A stretch of DNA of 64,000 nucleotides from NCBI RefSeq assembly GCF_002858675.1, contig NZ_PJZF01000019.1:32461-96460 (forward strand). Direction: 5' to 3'. This stretch comes from Chimaeribacter californicus. GTDB lineage: Bacteria > Pseudomonadota > Gammaproteobacteria > Enterobacterales > Enterobacteriaceae. Shown in pieces: positions 30,253 to 41,181 of the stretch; within the stretch, counting starts at the first letter, position 1, and the number at the start of each line of letters is the position of its first letter. The notes below the pieces were generated by a model. It made no database searches. It saw nothing but the letters and a program-made list of their open reading frames with translations, and was not told the DNA's origin. The position numbers were made by a program, and so were the translations under genes.

Positions 30253-33200
30253 GAAGGTGATCCTGCCTCAGTGATAGGGAGCGGGTGGCCTTCAAACAGC
30301 GCATCCATCTCATGGATAAAGGCCGCCGGGGGCCGGCAGCGGAAGATGCCGTTTTCCGGATGCTGTTGGTCAATCCCACGCAAAAAAAGATAAATCACGC
30401 CGCCGAAGTGGCGGTCGATGTCATAGTCAGCCAGGCGGTGCCGCAGATAGCGGTGCAGCGCCAGGCTATAGAGCTGGTATTGCAGGTCATAGCGGTGTTC
30501 CGCCATCGCCTGCGCCATCGCCGGCTGGGTATAGGCGGCGGCGCTCTCGCCCAGCCAGTTGGATTTATAATCCAGCAGGTAAAACTTCCCTTCCCAGCAG
30601 AGCACCAGGTCAATAAACCCTTTCAGCATGCCTTTTACCTGCCGGAAATCCAGCGGTGGGCAGCGGGCCGACAGCGGATCATACTGCCTGACCAGGCGAT
30701 CGAGATCCGCCGCACTCAGCAGGCCACGGATCGGAATATAGAATTGCAGCTCGGCCTGGCGCTGCGTAGGCGGCAACTGCCGCAGAGACAGCCCCTCCGG
30801 CCCCAGTGGAGCCTGCAACACCTGTTCCAGCCAGCCAGCCAGCATCTCGCCCCACTCACTGCCGAAGCCCTGTGCTGTGAGCTTCTCCTCCAGCCAGAGG
30901 CGATCCGGCGTCTGGCTGAAGTCGATCTCTTCAAACAGGCTGTGCAGGAAGGTGCCGGGTGACGCGCCTTTCGGGAAAGTGTGCGGCGTCATGCCCGGTG
31001 CGGTTTCCGGCTGCTGTTCCCCGGCGGCGTCGATGTCCAGCCGCGGCAACAAAGCCTCGGCCAGTGCGCTGCCGTGCTGCTGCAGGCCGGAATAGCTGGT
31101 GACCCGCCAGTTATCCCCGACGTTGCGGGAAAACTCCCGCGCCGCCAGCGTCAGTGCCGGGTTATCCGGCGCTTCCCACGGCTGTAGGGCCGGTTCAGCA
31201 ATCTGGGTCAGCGCGATGCTTTCATCCGCCAGCGCGCCCAGCAACTCCGCCAGCGCGAAGGCGTCGCACGCCTCACCTTTCTGGATCAGGTAGCCCAGTG
31301 CGCTGCGGTGCAGATCGGTTTCACCCTGCTTTTTGCGGTTGCCCTGAATCAACGGCGCGATGCCGATACTGCAATGGAACACTGACCGGGTCAGGGCCAC
31401 ATACAGCAGGCGCAAATCCTCCGCCAGCCGCTCCTCTTCCGCCAGCGCCTTGCTCTCCTCTTCCGCCCGCAGGTCGAGCAGGGCGGCGAAAGTTTGCCGG
31501 TCGTGGTAGAGCGCCTGTTGCTGCGGGCGGAAGTGGGCGATAAACGGCAGCCACACCAGCGGATACTCCAGCCCCTTGGATTTATGGATGGTCACAATCT
31601 GCACCAGATGGCGATCGCTTTCGAGGCGCAGCTGTTCGTTCTCTGACTGCTTCTCCGGCTGGGCGATCTGCTGGGCCAGCCAGCGCACCAGCGCGTAATC
31701 ACTCTCCAGCTGGGAGGAGGCCTCCTGCAACAGCTCGCCCAAATGCAGGAAATCCGTTAACCGTCGCTCGCCCTCTTCGCTCACCAGCAGGTTTTCGGCC
31801 AGATGGCGTTTGCGCATCAGCTCGCGCAGCATCGGCAGCACGCCGCGCCGCTCCCAGTGCTCGCGGTAACCGTCAAACTCCAGTACCAGCGCATCCCAGT
31901 CGGTTTCACTGGCACTCAGCTCCGCCAGTGTGCGAGCATCCAGCCCCATTACCCCGGTCGCCATCGCGCTGCGCAGGGTACGCTCCTGCTCGGGGGCCAG
32001 CACTGCCTGCAATAGCCAGAGCATGTCCCGCGCTTCCGGCGTATCAAACACGCTGTCGCGATTCGAGAGGTAAACCGAGCGGATGGCAAGCGCGCCCAGC
32101 GCCTCGCGCACCAGCGCAGCCTCAATACGATTACGCACCAGCACAGTGATGTCCGATGCCCTGACCGCGCGCCGCTCCTCGCCGTTCACCAGCCACGCCT
32201 CGCCGCGCTGCCCGGCAGAGAGCCAGTGGCTGATTTGCCCGGCACACTGGCGGGCCATCATCTGTTGGTAATCACTGACGCCCACGCCCTCGCCCGATTG
32301 CAGCCAAAAATGCAGCGCCGGTTGCTGCTCCCCAGCAACCTCAAACGCCAGCGCCTGATTGCGGCCGGCGGCCGCCACCGGGCTGAACGGGATCTCGCTG
32401 AAAATAAACGGATCCTCTTTCTGCCGGAACAGCGTATTAACCGCAGCCACCATCGGGTGGGAGGAGCGCCAGTTGGTACCGAGTGTATAGTGGGCGCTCA
32501 CTTCAGCACGGGCACGCATATAGGTGAAAATATCCGCCCCACGGAAGGCGTAGATCGCCTGTTTGGGGTCGCCGATCAGCAGCAGGCCGCATTGCGGCTG
32601 GTTGCCGTAAAGGGTACGGAAGATCCGGTATTGCTGCGGGTCGGTGTCCTGGAATTCATCGATCATCGCCACCGGATAACGGGCGCGGATCGCATCTGCC
32701 AGCGCCCCGCCGCCTTCGGCCTGCAATGCCTCATCCAGCCGGCTGAGCAGGTCGTCAAAGCCCATTTCGGCCCGCTGGCGCTTCTCTTTCTGCACCGTCT
32801 GGCGGATTTCCGTGATTGCCTGCGCCATCACTACGTCGCGCAGGGAGAGCGGCTCGGCACAAAGCTGCTCGATCAGCGTAAACACCGGGTGGCGCGGCGG
32901 CTCGCCTTTTTTGGTCTTTTCCAGCAGCCGCGCCTGGCTGAATTTTTCCAGCTCTGGCGGCAACTGGTAATCCTGCGTCTCCAACGCGCACCATTCACTG
33001 ACTTTCTCCAGCCAGAGCGGCAGGTAACGGCTGCTGTAACTGCGCTTGTCGACGCCGGAAGCAGAGATTAACGCCTCCAGCTCACCGGCTGCGCTGTTCC
33101 ATGCCTGTTTCACCTCGCTGATGCGGGCGATGATCCGCGCATGGCGGCTCTGTAGCGTCTCGCCCTCGGCCGGTGGGTAACGCAGCGCCGGGGCTTCCCC

Positions 33201-33809
33201 GTGAAGATAGGGGGCCAGATCGCGCAATAGCTCTTCCGGGCCGCTCCACGCCTGCCCCACCGGCCGGGCAATCTCAATCGGCAACGGGTAACAGTGCCGC
33301 CGCCAGAAGTCAGCGCACGCCTGGCGGCGCAACGGCATTTCATCCTGCACCAGCGTCTGCTCGAACAGAATGCCCGACTCAAACGCGTTGTGGGTCAGCA
33401 TCCGCTGGCAGAAACCGTGGATGGTGTAGATCGCTGCTTCGTCCATCTGCCGTTCCGCTGCCAGCAGCAAGGCCGCGGCATCGGCCAGATCGGCAATCTC
33501 TGCCATCAGCGCCTGTAACATGCCGTCACTGCTGCTGCCGCGCACACAGGCCAGCCGCAGGGCGTGGATATTTTCACGGATACGGCCGCGCAACTCTTCG
33601 GTCGCCGCCTCGGTGAAGGTCACCACCAGAATCTCCTCGACCGTCAGCGGGCGCGGGAAGGCCGCCTCACCGCCCAGCCCCAGCAGCAGGCGCAGGTAGA
33701 GAATACCGATGGTGAAGGTTTTGCCGGTGCCCGCTGAGGCCTCAATCAGCCGCTCAGCATAGAGCGGCAGGGTCAGCGGGTTCAGGGCAAGGGGCGCTGA
33801 CGATGTCAT
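30249..33809 (-). CDS. recB: exonuclease V beta subunit RecB
   Basis: RecB is the 3'-5' helicase and the only nuclease of RecBCD, and it loads RecA after Chi. It has 1186 residues (E. coli 1180). Walker A is [12 protein letters not shown] (Lys30). Walker B lies in [15 protein letters not shown]. The C-terminal nuclease motif [11 protein letters not shown] has its catalytic Asp near residue 1080, with a second acidic residue in GFIDLVLCW. It overlaps ptrA upstream and recD downstream by 4 nt each. Confidence 0.98.
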   Translation of the reverse strand: MTSSAPLALNPLTLPLYAERLIEASAGTGKTFTIGILYLRLLLGLGGEAAFPRPLTVEEILVVTFTEAATEELRGRIRENIHALRLACVRGSSSDGMLQALMAEIADLADAAALLLAAERQMDEAAIYTIHGFCQRMLTHNAFESGILFEQTLVQDEMPLRRQACADFWRRHCYPLPIEIARPVGQAWSGPEELLRDLAPYLHGEAPALRYPPAEGETLQSRHARIIARISEVKQAWNSAAGELEALISASGVDKRSYSSRYLPLWLEKVSEWCALETQDYQLPPELEKFSQARLLEKTKKGEPPRHPVFTLIEQLCAEPLSLRDVVMAQAITEIRQTVQKEKRQRAEMGFDDLLSRLDEALQAEGGGALADAIRARYPVAMIDEFQDTDPQQYRIFRTLYGNQPQCGLLLIGDPKQAIYAFRGADIFTYMRARAEVSAHYTLGTNWRSSHPMVAAVNTLFRQKEDPFIFSEIPFSPVAAAGRNQALAFEVAGEQQPALHFWLQSGEGVGVSDYQQMMARQCAGQISHWLSAGQRGEAWLVNGEERRAVRASDITVLVRNRIEAALVREALGALAIRSVYLSNRDSVFDTPEARDMLWLLQAVLAPEQERTLRSAMATGVMGLDARTLAELSASETDWDALVLEFDGYREHWERRGVLPMLRELMRKRHLAENLLVSEEGERRLTDFLHLGELLQEASSQLESDYALVRWLAQQIAQPEKQSENEQLRLESDRHLVQIVTIHKSKGLEYPLVWLPFIAHFRPQQQALYHDRQTFAALLDLRAEEESKALAEEERLAEDLRLLYVALTRSVFHCSIGIAPLIQGNRKKQGETDLHRSALGYLIQKGEACDAFALAELLGALADESIALTQIAEPALQPWEAPDNPALTLAAREFSRNVGDNWRVTSYSGLQQHGSALAEALLPRLDIDAAGEQQPETAPGMTPHTFPKGASPGTFLHSLFEEIDFSQTPDRLWLEEKLTAQGFGSEWGEMLAGWLEQVLQAPLGPEGLSLRQLPPTQRQAELQFYIPIRGLLSAADLDRLVRQYDPLSARCPPLDFRQVKGMLKGFIDLVLCWEGKFYLLDYKSNWLGESAAAYTQPAMAQAMAEHRYDLQYQLYSLALHRYLRHRLADYDIDRHFGGVIYLFLRGIDQQHPENGIFRCRPPAAFIHEMDALFEGHPLPITEAGSPS

Positions 33810-36718
33810 TGCCCATTCACCTGTTGCGGCAGGGTCGCTTGCAGGCGGGTAGCGTCAGCATAGGTCGTCCAGCCTGCCGGGGCGGCAAAACCGCCTTTCT
33901 GGGCGTCGGGGCCACTCCCCTGAATCTGTGACAGCAGCGCCAGCCCTTGCGGGGCTATCACCGCCTGCCGGTAGTACTGGTGCAGCTGGTCCCGCGTCAG
34001 GGCCTTCAGCACGTCGATTACCTGATCGCGGGTATCAAAGCGGAAATTGCCGCGGCTGAAATCATTGCTGAAGCGGCTGGCCTCTTCACTCAGGGTTTGC
34101 GGACGCTGGGTCAGCTCATCAATCATTGCCTGACGGTATTGCACAAAATCCTCATTGCTCATGGCCCCCAGGCGTTTATCCGCCTGGGCAAAGAAATCAA
34201 GGTAACGTGGGTAGAGGTAAGCCGGTGGCTGGCTGTTGCTCTGCAACAGGAAGCCCAGCCCCCACTGTTTCCCGACGGAGATAGGGAAGGCAAACACCGC
34301 GTAGCCCAACTGCTCCTGCGTGCGCAGCTGGCTGTAGAACCAGGGTTGCAGAATCTGCCCCAGCAAGGCGCTGTAGGCCATGCTGTGCACCTCATCATAG
34401 CCGGGCGGCACATACACCGCCGCCAGCGCGGAATCGCTGCTGCTGCCGGCCTTTTGCAGGTTGGCCAGCTGTTTCTGTTTAATCACCACCTCTTTGCCGT
34501 GCCACCAGGCTTCACCGGTACAGCCCAGCTGGGTTTTCAGGGAATGCGCCAGCTGGCGCACCTGATCCGCTGTCATGTTGCCTACCACCAGCACTTCCGG
34601 CGCGGCCAGGTGCAGCAGGCTGTCACGATACGCGACGATCTCCTCCACCGTGATGCTGTCCAGCATGGCGCGGCGCGCTTCGCGCTCGCTGTAAGGCACG
34701 CGGGAGAGCATCTGTACCGGCATGATCGCCTGTTCAAAGGCTTTCCCTTTGCCGGAAGCATCCAGCTTCTCCCGGTACCAGGACTTAGCCTGCGCCAGCT
34801 CATCGGCGGTCGGCGTAAAGCTGGCGTACCCGGCTACCAGCGAGGTCAGCAGTTGCGGCAGCCGTTGAGTAAACCCATTGGCGTTAAACACCACGCCATT
34901 ATCCGGCGCAGTGGAGAAGCCGATACCGCCGATGGAGGCCTGGTAACTGAGCTGATCCAGCGCCAGCCCTGCCAGGTAGTCAGTGAGCGCGTACATCACC
35001 TGATGGCGCGGTGAATCAAGCGCCGTGGGGTTGCGGAAAGCAAAGGTAATGTCGGCGCGCGGCTCATCGGCAAAGGTGTGGCTGGGCATATAGAGCGCAC
35101 GCAGCCCCGGTTCATCCACCACCAGCTGCGGCCGCGTAGGTTTTTCCGTTGAGGTAATCAGCGACAGATCGTCCGGGATGTAGGGGTTAAGCGCCGGCAG
35201 CGTCAGGGCGATCTGTGCGCCCAGTTGCTGCCAGCGCTGGCGCTGTGCCGGGGTAATACGGTCTACCTGGTAAGGCGCGTCAACAAAGTAGGCGGTACGG
35301 TTATGCGGCGCATCAGGGCTGACCACCCAGACACGCGCTTTTTCCGGCGTCAGCTGGCTCAGGCGGGCAGCAATGGCTTCCGGGTCATAGCGATCGGCCA
35401 GGTAAGCCGCATCCAGCGCATGATTCACCGGCACCCGCAGCATCGTGTCCACCAGCCATTCGATGTAGTTCATGTCGCGGGTAATCGCCGGGTAGCGGTA
35501 ATCGAGGTTCAGCACATGGCCGATCTCATCGAAATAGCTGCGGCTGATGCCATGCTGACGCAGCATCGACAGATAGTTGAAGATGGCGGCAATCACTTCG
35601 TCGCGCTGTGCCAGCCCTTTGTCCGTCAACGACACGGAGATGGCGAACACCCCCTGATTGCGGTCAACCAGCGGGTCGGCCCCGGCGTTAATCGCATCCG
35701 CCAGCCCCTGCTGCTGTAACCAGTCTGACAGTGTGCCGGGGCTGCGGTTACCGATCAGGTAACTGATATAGGTGTCGGTTTTGCTGCGGAATGCCTGGCT
35801 GTTTTTATCCTTCGCGCTGTCGTTGTCGATCGCGAACTCCAGCTTCAGCTGTTTACGCGGCTGGGCGGGAACATAGTGGATGAAAATACCTTCCTGCTCA
35901 GCGGTCAGCGTCGGCACGGTAATCGCCGGCACCGTGGCCTGATGGTTGGCAATGCGGCCGAAGGTATCCGCCGCGAGGGCCGCCAGCGCAGGCAACGGCT
36001 GGTTGCTGTAGAGAACCCCCACCATCAGGTTGGCGGAGTAATAGCGCTGGTAGAACGCCGTCAGCTGCTCATGCAGTTTACTGCCGGGCTTGTCTTTCAG
36101 CGTGTCGAGGTTGCCGCCGGAGAAGCGTGCGCTGGGGTGCGCCGGGTTCAGCGTTTCCGCCCGGACCTGCGCCATGCGCATCCCGTCACGCGAACGGGCC
36201 ATCGTCAGTTCAGCATTGACCGCATGGCGCTCGCGATCGGCATTGACCGGGTCGAGCAGCGGCGCGGCGATGGCATCCGCCAGCCGATCCACTGCCGGGG
36301 CCAGCGCGCTGTTTTCCACCTCAAGGTAGAATGCCGTGCGGTAGGAGGCGGTGCTGGCATTATGGCTGCCGCCATGTTTCTTCAGAAACTCGGCGAGGTT
36401 TTCCGGGTCGGGGTACTTTTTCGACCCCATCAGCACCATATGCTCAAGGTAGTGCGCCAGCCCCAGCTGGCTGTCCGGATCGTCCAGTGAGCCGACCGGC
36501 AGCGCCAGCGCCGCCAGGGACTTGGGTGCCTGCGCATCTGACACCAGCAGCACGGTCATGCCGTTATCCAGTTTCACCGCCTGGTACCGGCGGGGATCGT
36601 GTTCACTCTTGTTGATTGTTTCCGCCAGTGGCTGCCATCCCTGCGCAAAACCGCTGACTGGTGCCATAAAAATCAATAACAACAGTAACCTGGAAATACA
36701 GGTAAGCTGTTTTCGCAT
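33806..36718 (-). CDS. ptrA: periplasmic protease III (pitrilysin)
   Basis: Pitrilysin is a periplasmic zinc peptidase of family M16 that degrades small proteins and peptides such as insulin B chain. The start at 36718 gives 970 residues (E. coli 962) with a signal peptide MRKQLTCISRLLLLLIFMAP and cleavage near VSGFAQ. The inverted zinc motif HYLEH has its His residues at 89 and 93, with the third ligand Glu in the downstream AVNAELTMARSRDG. A 16-codon upstream extension would bury the signal and was rejected. It sits inside the rec cluster, coupled to recB. Confidence 0.96.
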   Translation of the reverse strand: MRKQLTCISRLLLLLIFMAPVSGFAQGWQPLAETINKSEHDPRRYQAVKLDNGMTVLLVSDAQAPKSLAALALPVGSLDDPDSQLGLAHYLEHMVLMGSKKYPDPENLAEFLKKHGGSHNASTASYRTAFYLEVENSALAPAVDRLADAIAAPLLDPVNADRERHAVNAELTMARSRDGMRMAQVRAETLNPAHPSARFSGGNLDTLKDKPGSKLHEQLTAFYQRYYSANLMVGVLYSNQPLPALAALAADTFGRIANHQATVPAITVPTLTAEQEGIFIHYVPAQPRKQLKLEFAIDNDSAKDKNSQAFRSKTDTYISYLIGNRSPGTLSDWLQQQGLADAINAGADPLVDRNQGVFAISVSLTDKGLAQRDEVIAAIFNYLSMLRQHGISRSYFDEIGHVLNLDYRYPAITRDMNYIEWLVDTMLRVPVNHALDAAYLADRYDPEAIAARLSQLTPEKARVWVVSPDAPHNRTAYFVDAPYQVDRITPAQRQRWQQLGAQIALTLPALNPYIPDDLSLITSTEKPTRPQLVVDEPGLRALYMPSHTFADEPRADITFAFRNPTALDSPRHQVMYALTDYLAGLALDQLSYQASIGGIGFSTAPDNGVVFNANGFTQRLPQLLTSLVAGYASFTPTADELAQAKSWYREKLDASGKGKAFEQAIMPVQMLSRVPYSEREARRAMLDSITVEEIVAYRDSLLHLAAPEVLVVGNMTADQVRQLAHSLKTQLGCTGEAWWHGKEVVIKQKQLANLQKAGSSSDSALAAVYVPPGYDEVHSMAYSALLGQILQPWFYSQLRTQEQLGYAVFAFPISVGKQWGLGFLLQSNSQPPAYLYPRYLDFFAQADKRLGAMSNEDFVQYRQAMIDELTQRPQTLSEEASRFSNDFSRGNFRFDTRDQVIDVLKALTRDQLHQYYRQAVIAPQGLALLSQIQGSGPDAQKGGFAAPAGWTTYADATRLQATLPQQVNGQ

Positions 36719-36935
36719 TCCCACTCTCCCATCACCTGGTAAATGTACCGCCGGAGCAAACTTCAAAGGGTAAGGCCACTCTGCGTAAACGTTGCTGGCC
36801 GGGCCGGCCTGAGGGGGTCAGACCCGGTATGCCGCGATAGTGCCCGCCGCAGGCGGTATCGCTGAATATGCACCTGCCCTGTTAAGCGGCGGTGCACGGC
36901 GGAGTCCTTTCATGACACGGTGACGCGTCTTGCCT

Positions 36936-39900
36936 TTAGGCTGCACCGGGCTGGTTATGCCGGGCCAGGGGCAGTAAAAAACGTTCCGCATTCTGCTGGA
37001 TTTTTACGATGTCGTCATCGTCCAGTTGCCGGATGACGCGTTGCAGGTAGGGATCATCGCCTTCGCCGGGAACACGCTGATCGCCCAGCCAGGCCTGGAG
37101 CAGTTTACCGCGGGCTTTGCCCTGCGTCTCCTCATCACGGTTTATCTCCCCGGTCTGAGGATCCACACAGTGGCTGAGCCACGCCCAGCCGCTCTTGTTG
37201 ACCAGCAGCAGCGGCTCACGCATGCCCTGCCGGTACCCCTCGATCAACAACGCCAGATACTGCCTCGCCTCGTTGACCGGCAGAGCGGGGAAGTGCCACA
37301 CGGTCTCTTTGCGCCCATAGCTGCGGCTTTCCCCTTCGCCTCCTGATGCACAATACGCCAGATGCTCAATCCACAGCAACACCCCATCCACCGCATTCAG
37401 TGCCGCAGGCCGCCAGCGCAGCAGGCCATCGGGCTGGATATGGTGCACCCAGCCGGTGATCACACAGTCGCCGATTTCCAGGGAGATCTCCTCGCTGCGT
37501 GACTCACCGCGCAGCGCCCTGACCTTTTCCGCCAGCTCCGTCATCTCTTCGGATTGCTTCTGCCAGTAGATTTCACCAAACGCGCCGTAAGGCAGCGCAC
37601 CGGAGGCTTTGACCCGCGCATAGAGCGCGTCGGCGTCCTGCTCTTCAATCAGCGTGTTCAACAGCTGGCTGTTGAATTTATAGCGGTTGAGGCTGTCCAG
37701 CACGAACGGCTCCTCGTCCGGCAGCTCCGTCTCTTCCAGCATAAAATTGACGCCGAGGCGCATCTGGAAAAAGGCCCGTACCGGGTGGCGGTAGAAGCGC
37801 ATCAGGTTTTCCAGCGTGATCTCCTCCAGCGGCTCCGGTGCCAGCGGCTGATTAAAGTCCGGGTGCGGCTCGCCCTGCGCGCTGGCGGCAGGCAGCCACT
37901 CGCGGGCGTAACTCTGGTGCTCGTCGCCCGGCACAAAGTTTTCCGCATTGAACGGCATCCGGGCGTGGCGGCAGAGCACGTGCTCACGTACCCGGCGCTC
38001 GCTCTCGTCCGCCTCACACGCCAGATCGTCCGGCAGTACAAAACTCTGGCCGATGTACTCCATCAGCTCGGTTACCAGCACCGAGGCGTAGCGCTCGCTG
38101 TTGTCCTGAATCGACCGGCCGATAAAGCTGATGTAAAGCCGTTGCTGGGCGGACAGCATCGCCTCGAGGAACAGATAACGGTCATCATCACGGCGGCTGC
38201 GGTCACCTTTTTTGACCTGATGCGCCATCAGGTCAAACCCGAGCGGCGGCAGGGTACGCGGGTAGACGCCATCATTCATGCCCAGCAGGCAGACCACCTG
38301 GAAGGGGATGGAGCGCATCGGCATCAGGGTACAGAAGTTGATCGGCCCCGCCAGGAAACGCTGGCTGATACGCTCCTGATCCAGCCGGGCGGCCAGGTCG
38401 TCACGCAGGATACTGAGCGGCACTTTATCCGGGTATTGCGCCGCCAGCCCGAAATTGATCGCTTTCTGCCACTGTTCTTCAATGACCGTGAGCACCCCTT
38501 CTGTTTCCACGTCCTTGATAAAGAAGGTATCGAGCATCTGGCGGCAAAGCGGCAGCCACCCCGCCAGCGGGCGCGGTTCATCCAGCAGGGCGCGCCAGCG
38601 GGTCAGCTGCATCAGCAACTCCGCCAGGTGACCGGCCAGCTCCGCCGCCAGCCCGGTTGATTCGTCATAGGGCAGCACGCCCTGCCAGTGGCCCGCTTCG
38701 CTGTCCATGGCGTAACCCAGCAGCATCCGCGTCAGGCCAAAGCGCCAGGTGTGCTGGCCGGTTGGCGGCAGTTCAAGCTGGCGGATGGCGTCATCGTCCA
38801 GCCCCCAGCGGATGCCGGATTCACTCACCCACAGCCGTAACAGCCGCAGCCCATCCTCATGGATAGAGAAACGACCGGCCAGCGCCGGTACCTCCAGCAG
38901 TGCCAGCACCTGCTCCGAGGTAAAGCGGCTCTGCGGCATCTCCAGCAGCGTGAGAAACGCCTGCAACGCCGGGTGGGCCTGGCTGGCTTTACGGTCAGAG
39001 ATGGCAAACGGCAGGTAGCGATCCGGCGGTGCATTGCCGAACACCGCCTGAATATAGGGCGCGTAGCTGTCGATGTCCGCCACCATCACAATGATGTCAC
39101 GCGGCGTGAGGGTCGGGTCTTCCGCCATCATCGCCAGCAGTTTGTCATGCAGCACTTCCACTTCGCGTTGCGGGCTGTGGCAGGCATGGATGCAGATGGA
39201 GCGATCCTCTGGGTCCAGCAGGCGCTTACCGGCGCTGTTGGCCAGGGTTTCCGGCGTCATGCCCAGCACCGCCTGGTCATTCAGCTCCAGCATGTCCTGT
39301 TGGACTGCGTGCAACAGGGTGTCGCCTTCCATGTCCACAAATGCCTGCACTTCCTGGATATCATCAATCTGGGAGAGCAGATACATATGGTCACGCCCCA
39401 GCTTGCCCCAGGAGGCCAGCAGCGGGTTAGTGAGCGCCTGCTCACCTTCCTGATTGAACAACTGGGGGGCCTGTGCCGGATCGCGGAATAGGTCAACCTC
39501 CGCGCGGGCGAGATAGTCGCGCCGTTTGCGGCTTTGTAGCTTGGCCAGAAACGCATAATTCTGGATGTCGCCCCAGTAGTAGCGGCAGGGGTTGGTGAAC
39601 ATCAGGTGAATGTCGATATGCTTACCCAGCGCCTGCAATGCCTGCAAATAGATCGGCGGCAGCGCGGAGATGCCGCAGATAAAGACCCGTTTCGGCAGCC
39701 CCGGCGGGCAGGTTTCCAGCTGGTTCAGCGTGGCGATAAAGCGCTGGTAAAGGTTGGCACGGTGCCATTTCGGCTGCCCCAGTGCGGCGGTGTAGCTGCA
39801 CAGCCGCGCCCACAGGGCTGCCTGCCACTGCTGTGCTTCGCCCAGATCGTCCTGCAGTTCGCCGCGCTCCCACCCTTCCAGCCAGTGCGGGCGGTAAACC

Positions 39901-40316
39901 AGATACTGGTCAAACAGATCGGCTACTCTGGCCGCCAGCTGGTGAATTTTGCGCTTGTCGCCGTCATCCTGCAGGTAGTGGCGCAGGGGGGCAAATGCCG
40001 GTTCCGTCAACATCTCCGGCAGCAGCCACATCAGTTTCCAGGTCATGGCATCTTTGCTGAAGGCGCTCTCTTTCGGGATGCCCGGCAACACGCGGGTGAA
40101 CATGTCCCAGATAAAGGAGGCCGGCAGCGGAAACTGAATATTCGCCGCAATACCAAACTCATCGGCCAACTGCATTTGCAGCCATTGCGCCATACCGGGG
40201 CTTTGCACCAGCACCACTTCCTGTTGGAAGGGATCAGCGAGCGGCTGCCCTTCAATAAGCGCCGAGATCAGTTTTTTCAGCAGATCCAGTTGGTTGGAGT
40301 GGTAAACGGTGAACAT
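36936..40316 (-). CDS. recC: exonuclease V gamma subunit RecC
   Basis: RecC holds the complex together and recognises Chi in the unwound 3' strand; it has inactive helicase and nuclease-like domains. The start at 40316 (MFTVYHSNQLDLLKKLI) has AGAGG upstream and gives 1126 residues (E. coli 1122). Typical parts are VLVQSPGMAQWLQMQLA, RVFICGISALPPIYLQAL, MVADIDSYAPYIQAVFG and CLLGMNDGVYPRTLPP. The frame runs on for 97 codons upstream without family similarity. The gap to ptrA (36719-36935) shows no terminator. Confidence 0.97.
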   Translation of the reverse strand: MFTVYHSNQLDLLKKLISALIEGQPLADPFQQEVVLVQSPGMAQWLQMQLADEFGIAANIQFPLPASFIWDMFTRVLPGIPKESAFSKDAMTWKLMWLLPEMLTEPAFAPLRHYLQDDGDKRKIHQLAARVADLFDQYLVYRPHWLEGWERGELQDDLGEAQQWQAALWARLCSYTAALGQPKWHRANLYQRFIATLNQLETCPPGLPKRVFICGISALPPIYLQALQALGKHIDIHLMFTNPCRYYWGDIQNYAFLAKLQSRKRRDYLARAEVDLFRDPAQAPQLFNQEGEQALTNPLLASWGKLGRDHMYLLSQIDDIQEVQAFVDMEGDTLLHAVQQDMLELNDQAVLGMTPETLANSAGKRLLDPEDRSICIHACHSPQREVEVLHDKLLAMMAEDPTLTPRDIIVMVADIDSYAPYIQAVFGNAPPDRYLPFAISDRKASQAHPALQAFLTLLEMPQSRFTSEQVLALLEVPALAGRFSIHEDGLRLLRLWVSESGIRWGLDDDAIRQLELPPTGQHTWRFGLTRMLLGYAMDSEAGHWQGVLPYDESTGLAAELAGHLAELLMQLTRWRALLDEPRPLAGWLPLCRQMLDTFFIKDVETEGVLTVIEEQWQKAINFGLAAQYPDKVPLSILRDDLAARLDQERISQRFLAGPINFCTLMPMRSIPFQVVCLLGMNDGVYPRTLPPLGFDLMAHQVKKGDRSRRDDDRYLFLEAMLSAQQRLYISFIGRSIQDNSERYASVLVTELMEYIGQSFVLPDDLACEADESERRVREHVLCRHARMPFNAENFVPGDEHQSYAREWLPAASAQGEPHPDFNQPLAPEPLEEITLENLMRFYRHPVRAFFQMRLGVNFMLEETELPDEEPFVLDSLNRYKFNSQLLNTLIEEQDADALYARVKASGALPYGAFGEIYWQKQSEEMTELAEKVRALRGESRSEEISLEIGDCVITGWVHHIQPDGLLRWRPAALNAVDGVLLWIEHLAYCASGGEGESRSYGRKETVWHFPALPVNEARQYLALLIEGYRQGMREPLLLVNKSGWAWLSHCVDPQTGEINRDEETQGKARGKLLQAWLGDQRVPGEGDDPYLQRVIRQLDDDDIVKIQQNAERFLLPLARHNQPGAA

Positions 40317-40411
40317 GATGCCTCTGAAGTGAATAACGGGTGTGGCAGGCGGCTTGCGCCGCAGCCCCACTGTAACCTGACGCCGCCGTAAAGCAACACC
40401 GGGGCGGGGTT

Positions 40412-40744
40412 TTAACATAATAACCGGCGCACCGTCACCTGTTGCTGTGCCGGGGCCGCCACCGTAACCGTTGCCCAGCGGCAGCCGCTGGGCGCATCGG
40501 CGGACGCGCCGCTGACTGTCAGTTGCCAGCCTTTGGGCAGCGGTAACAGCCCGCTCTGGCGGCCGGTCAGGCTGAATGCTTCCAGTTGCTCTCCAGCCAG
40601 ACGCCACGCCTGCTGCACCTGCCGTTGCCGGTCAAACCCCGCCGTCAGCGCCTGTTGGTACGTCAGCAACCCCAGCAGGGAAACGGCAAACAGCATGGCG
40701 GCAAACAGCACCTCGATCAGGGTAAAGCCACGTTGCGCCGTCAT
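40412..40744 (-). CDS. ppdC: minor prepilin-like protein PpdC
   Basis: This is a 110-residue type IV prepilin-like protein (E. coli PpdC 107). It has a short leader and prepilin peptidase site QRG|FTLIEVLFA, followed by one hydrophobic helix (about residues 7-29). The Glu at +5 is present. It is the last gene of the ppdA-ppdB-ygdB-ppdC operon and overlaps ygdB by 4 nt (ATGA). These proteins resemble the initiating minor pseudopilins of type II and type IV systems; no major pilin is in the window. Confidence 0.9.
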   Translation of the reverse strand: MTAQRGFTLIEVLFAAMLFAVSLLGLLTYQQALTAGFDRQRQVQQAWRLAGEQLEAFSLTGRQSGLLPLPKGWQLTVSGASADAPSGCRWATVTVAAPAQQQVTVRRLLC

Positions 40745-41181
40745 GGCCCGGCCTCCCCTTCACAGTTATGCGGGGGCTTCTCCGGGCAGAAATCCAGCCA
40801 GCCCCCGGCCAGCCGCGCCGGATGCCCGTTAAGCCCGGGCGTCGCCAGCTGGTAAAGGAACAACGGGGAGCCATCCGCCCGCCGCCCTTCCCCCCGCAGC
40901 AGAATCACCTCCGGCCGGGCAGCGGCTTTCATGCAGCCGCGCAGGCCGCCGGGGTGAAAGGAGCGGCATTGCCACGCTGTTTGCGCAGGCGGCCAGCGCA
41001 GCGTGGCAGCCCAGGTGAGTGCGGAAGCGGCCTGGTTCCAGGCCAGCAGATGTTGCCGCGTCTCGCCGGTGAGCCGCACGGCCTCATCAAGCTGGCGGTG
41101 CAGCGCCGTCATGCCCATTAACCCCAGCAGCATCAGCCCCATCAGCGTCAGCAGGGTGGCGTTGCCCCACTGGCGGTTCAT
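40741..41181 (-). CDS. ygdB: DUF2509 protein YgdB, GspK/PilX-like minor pseudopilin
   Basis: This 146-residue protein starts MNRQWGNATLLTLMGLMLLGLMG, a very short leader then a hydrophobic helix. Unlike its neighbours it lacks the Glu at +5 after the possible processing Gly, as do the GspK and PilX pseudopilins at the tip of related pili. Two Cys pairs occur in the C-terminal part. It overlaps both ppdB (upstream) and ppdC (downstream) by 4 nt. The tip role is an inference. Confidence 0.85.
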   Translation of the reverse strand: MNRQWGNATLLTLMGLMLLGLMGMTALHRQLDEAVRLTGETRQHLLAWNQAASALTWAATLRWPPAQTAWQCRSFHPGGLRGCMKAAARPEVILLRGEGRRADGSPLFLYQLATPGLNGHPARLAGGWLDFCPEKPPHNCEGEAGP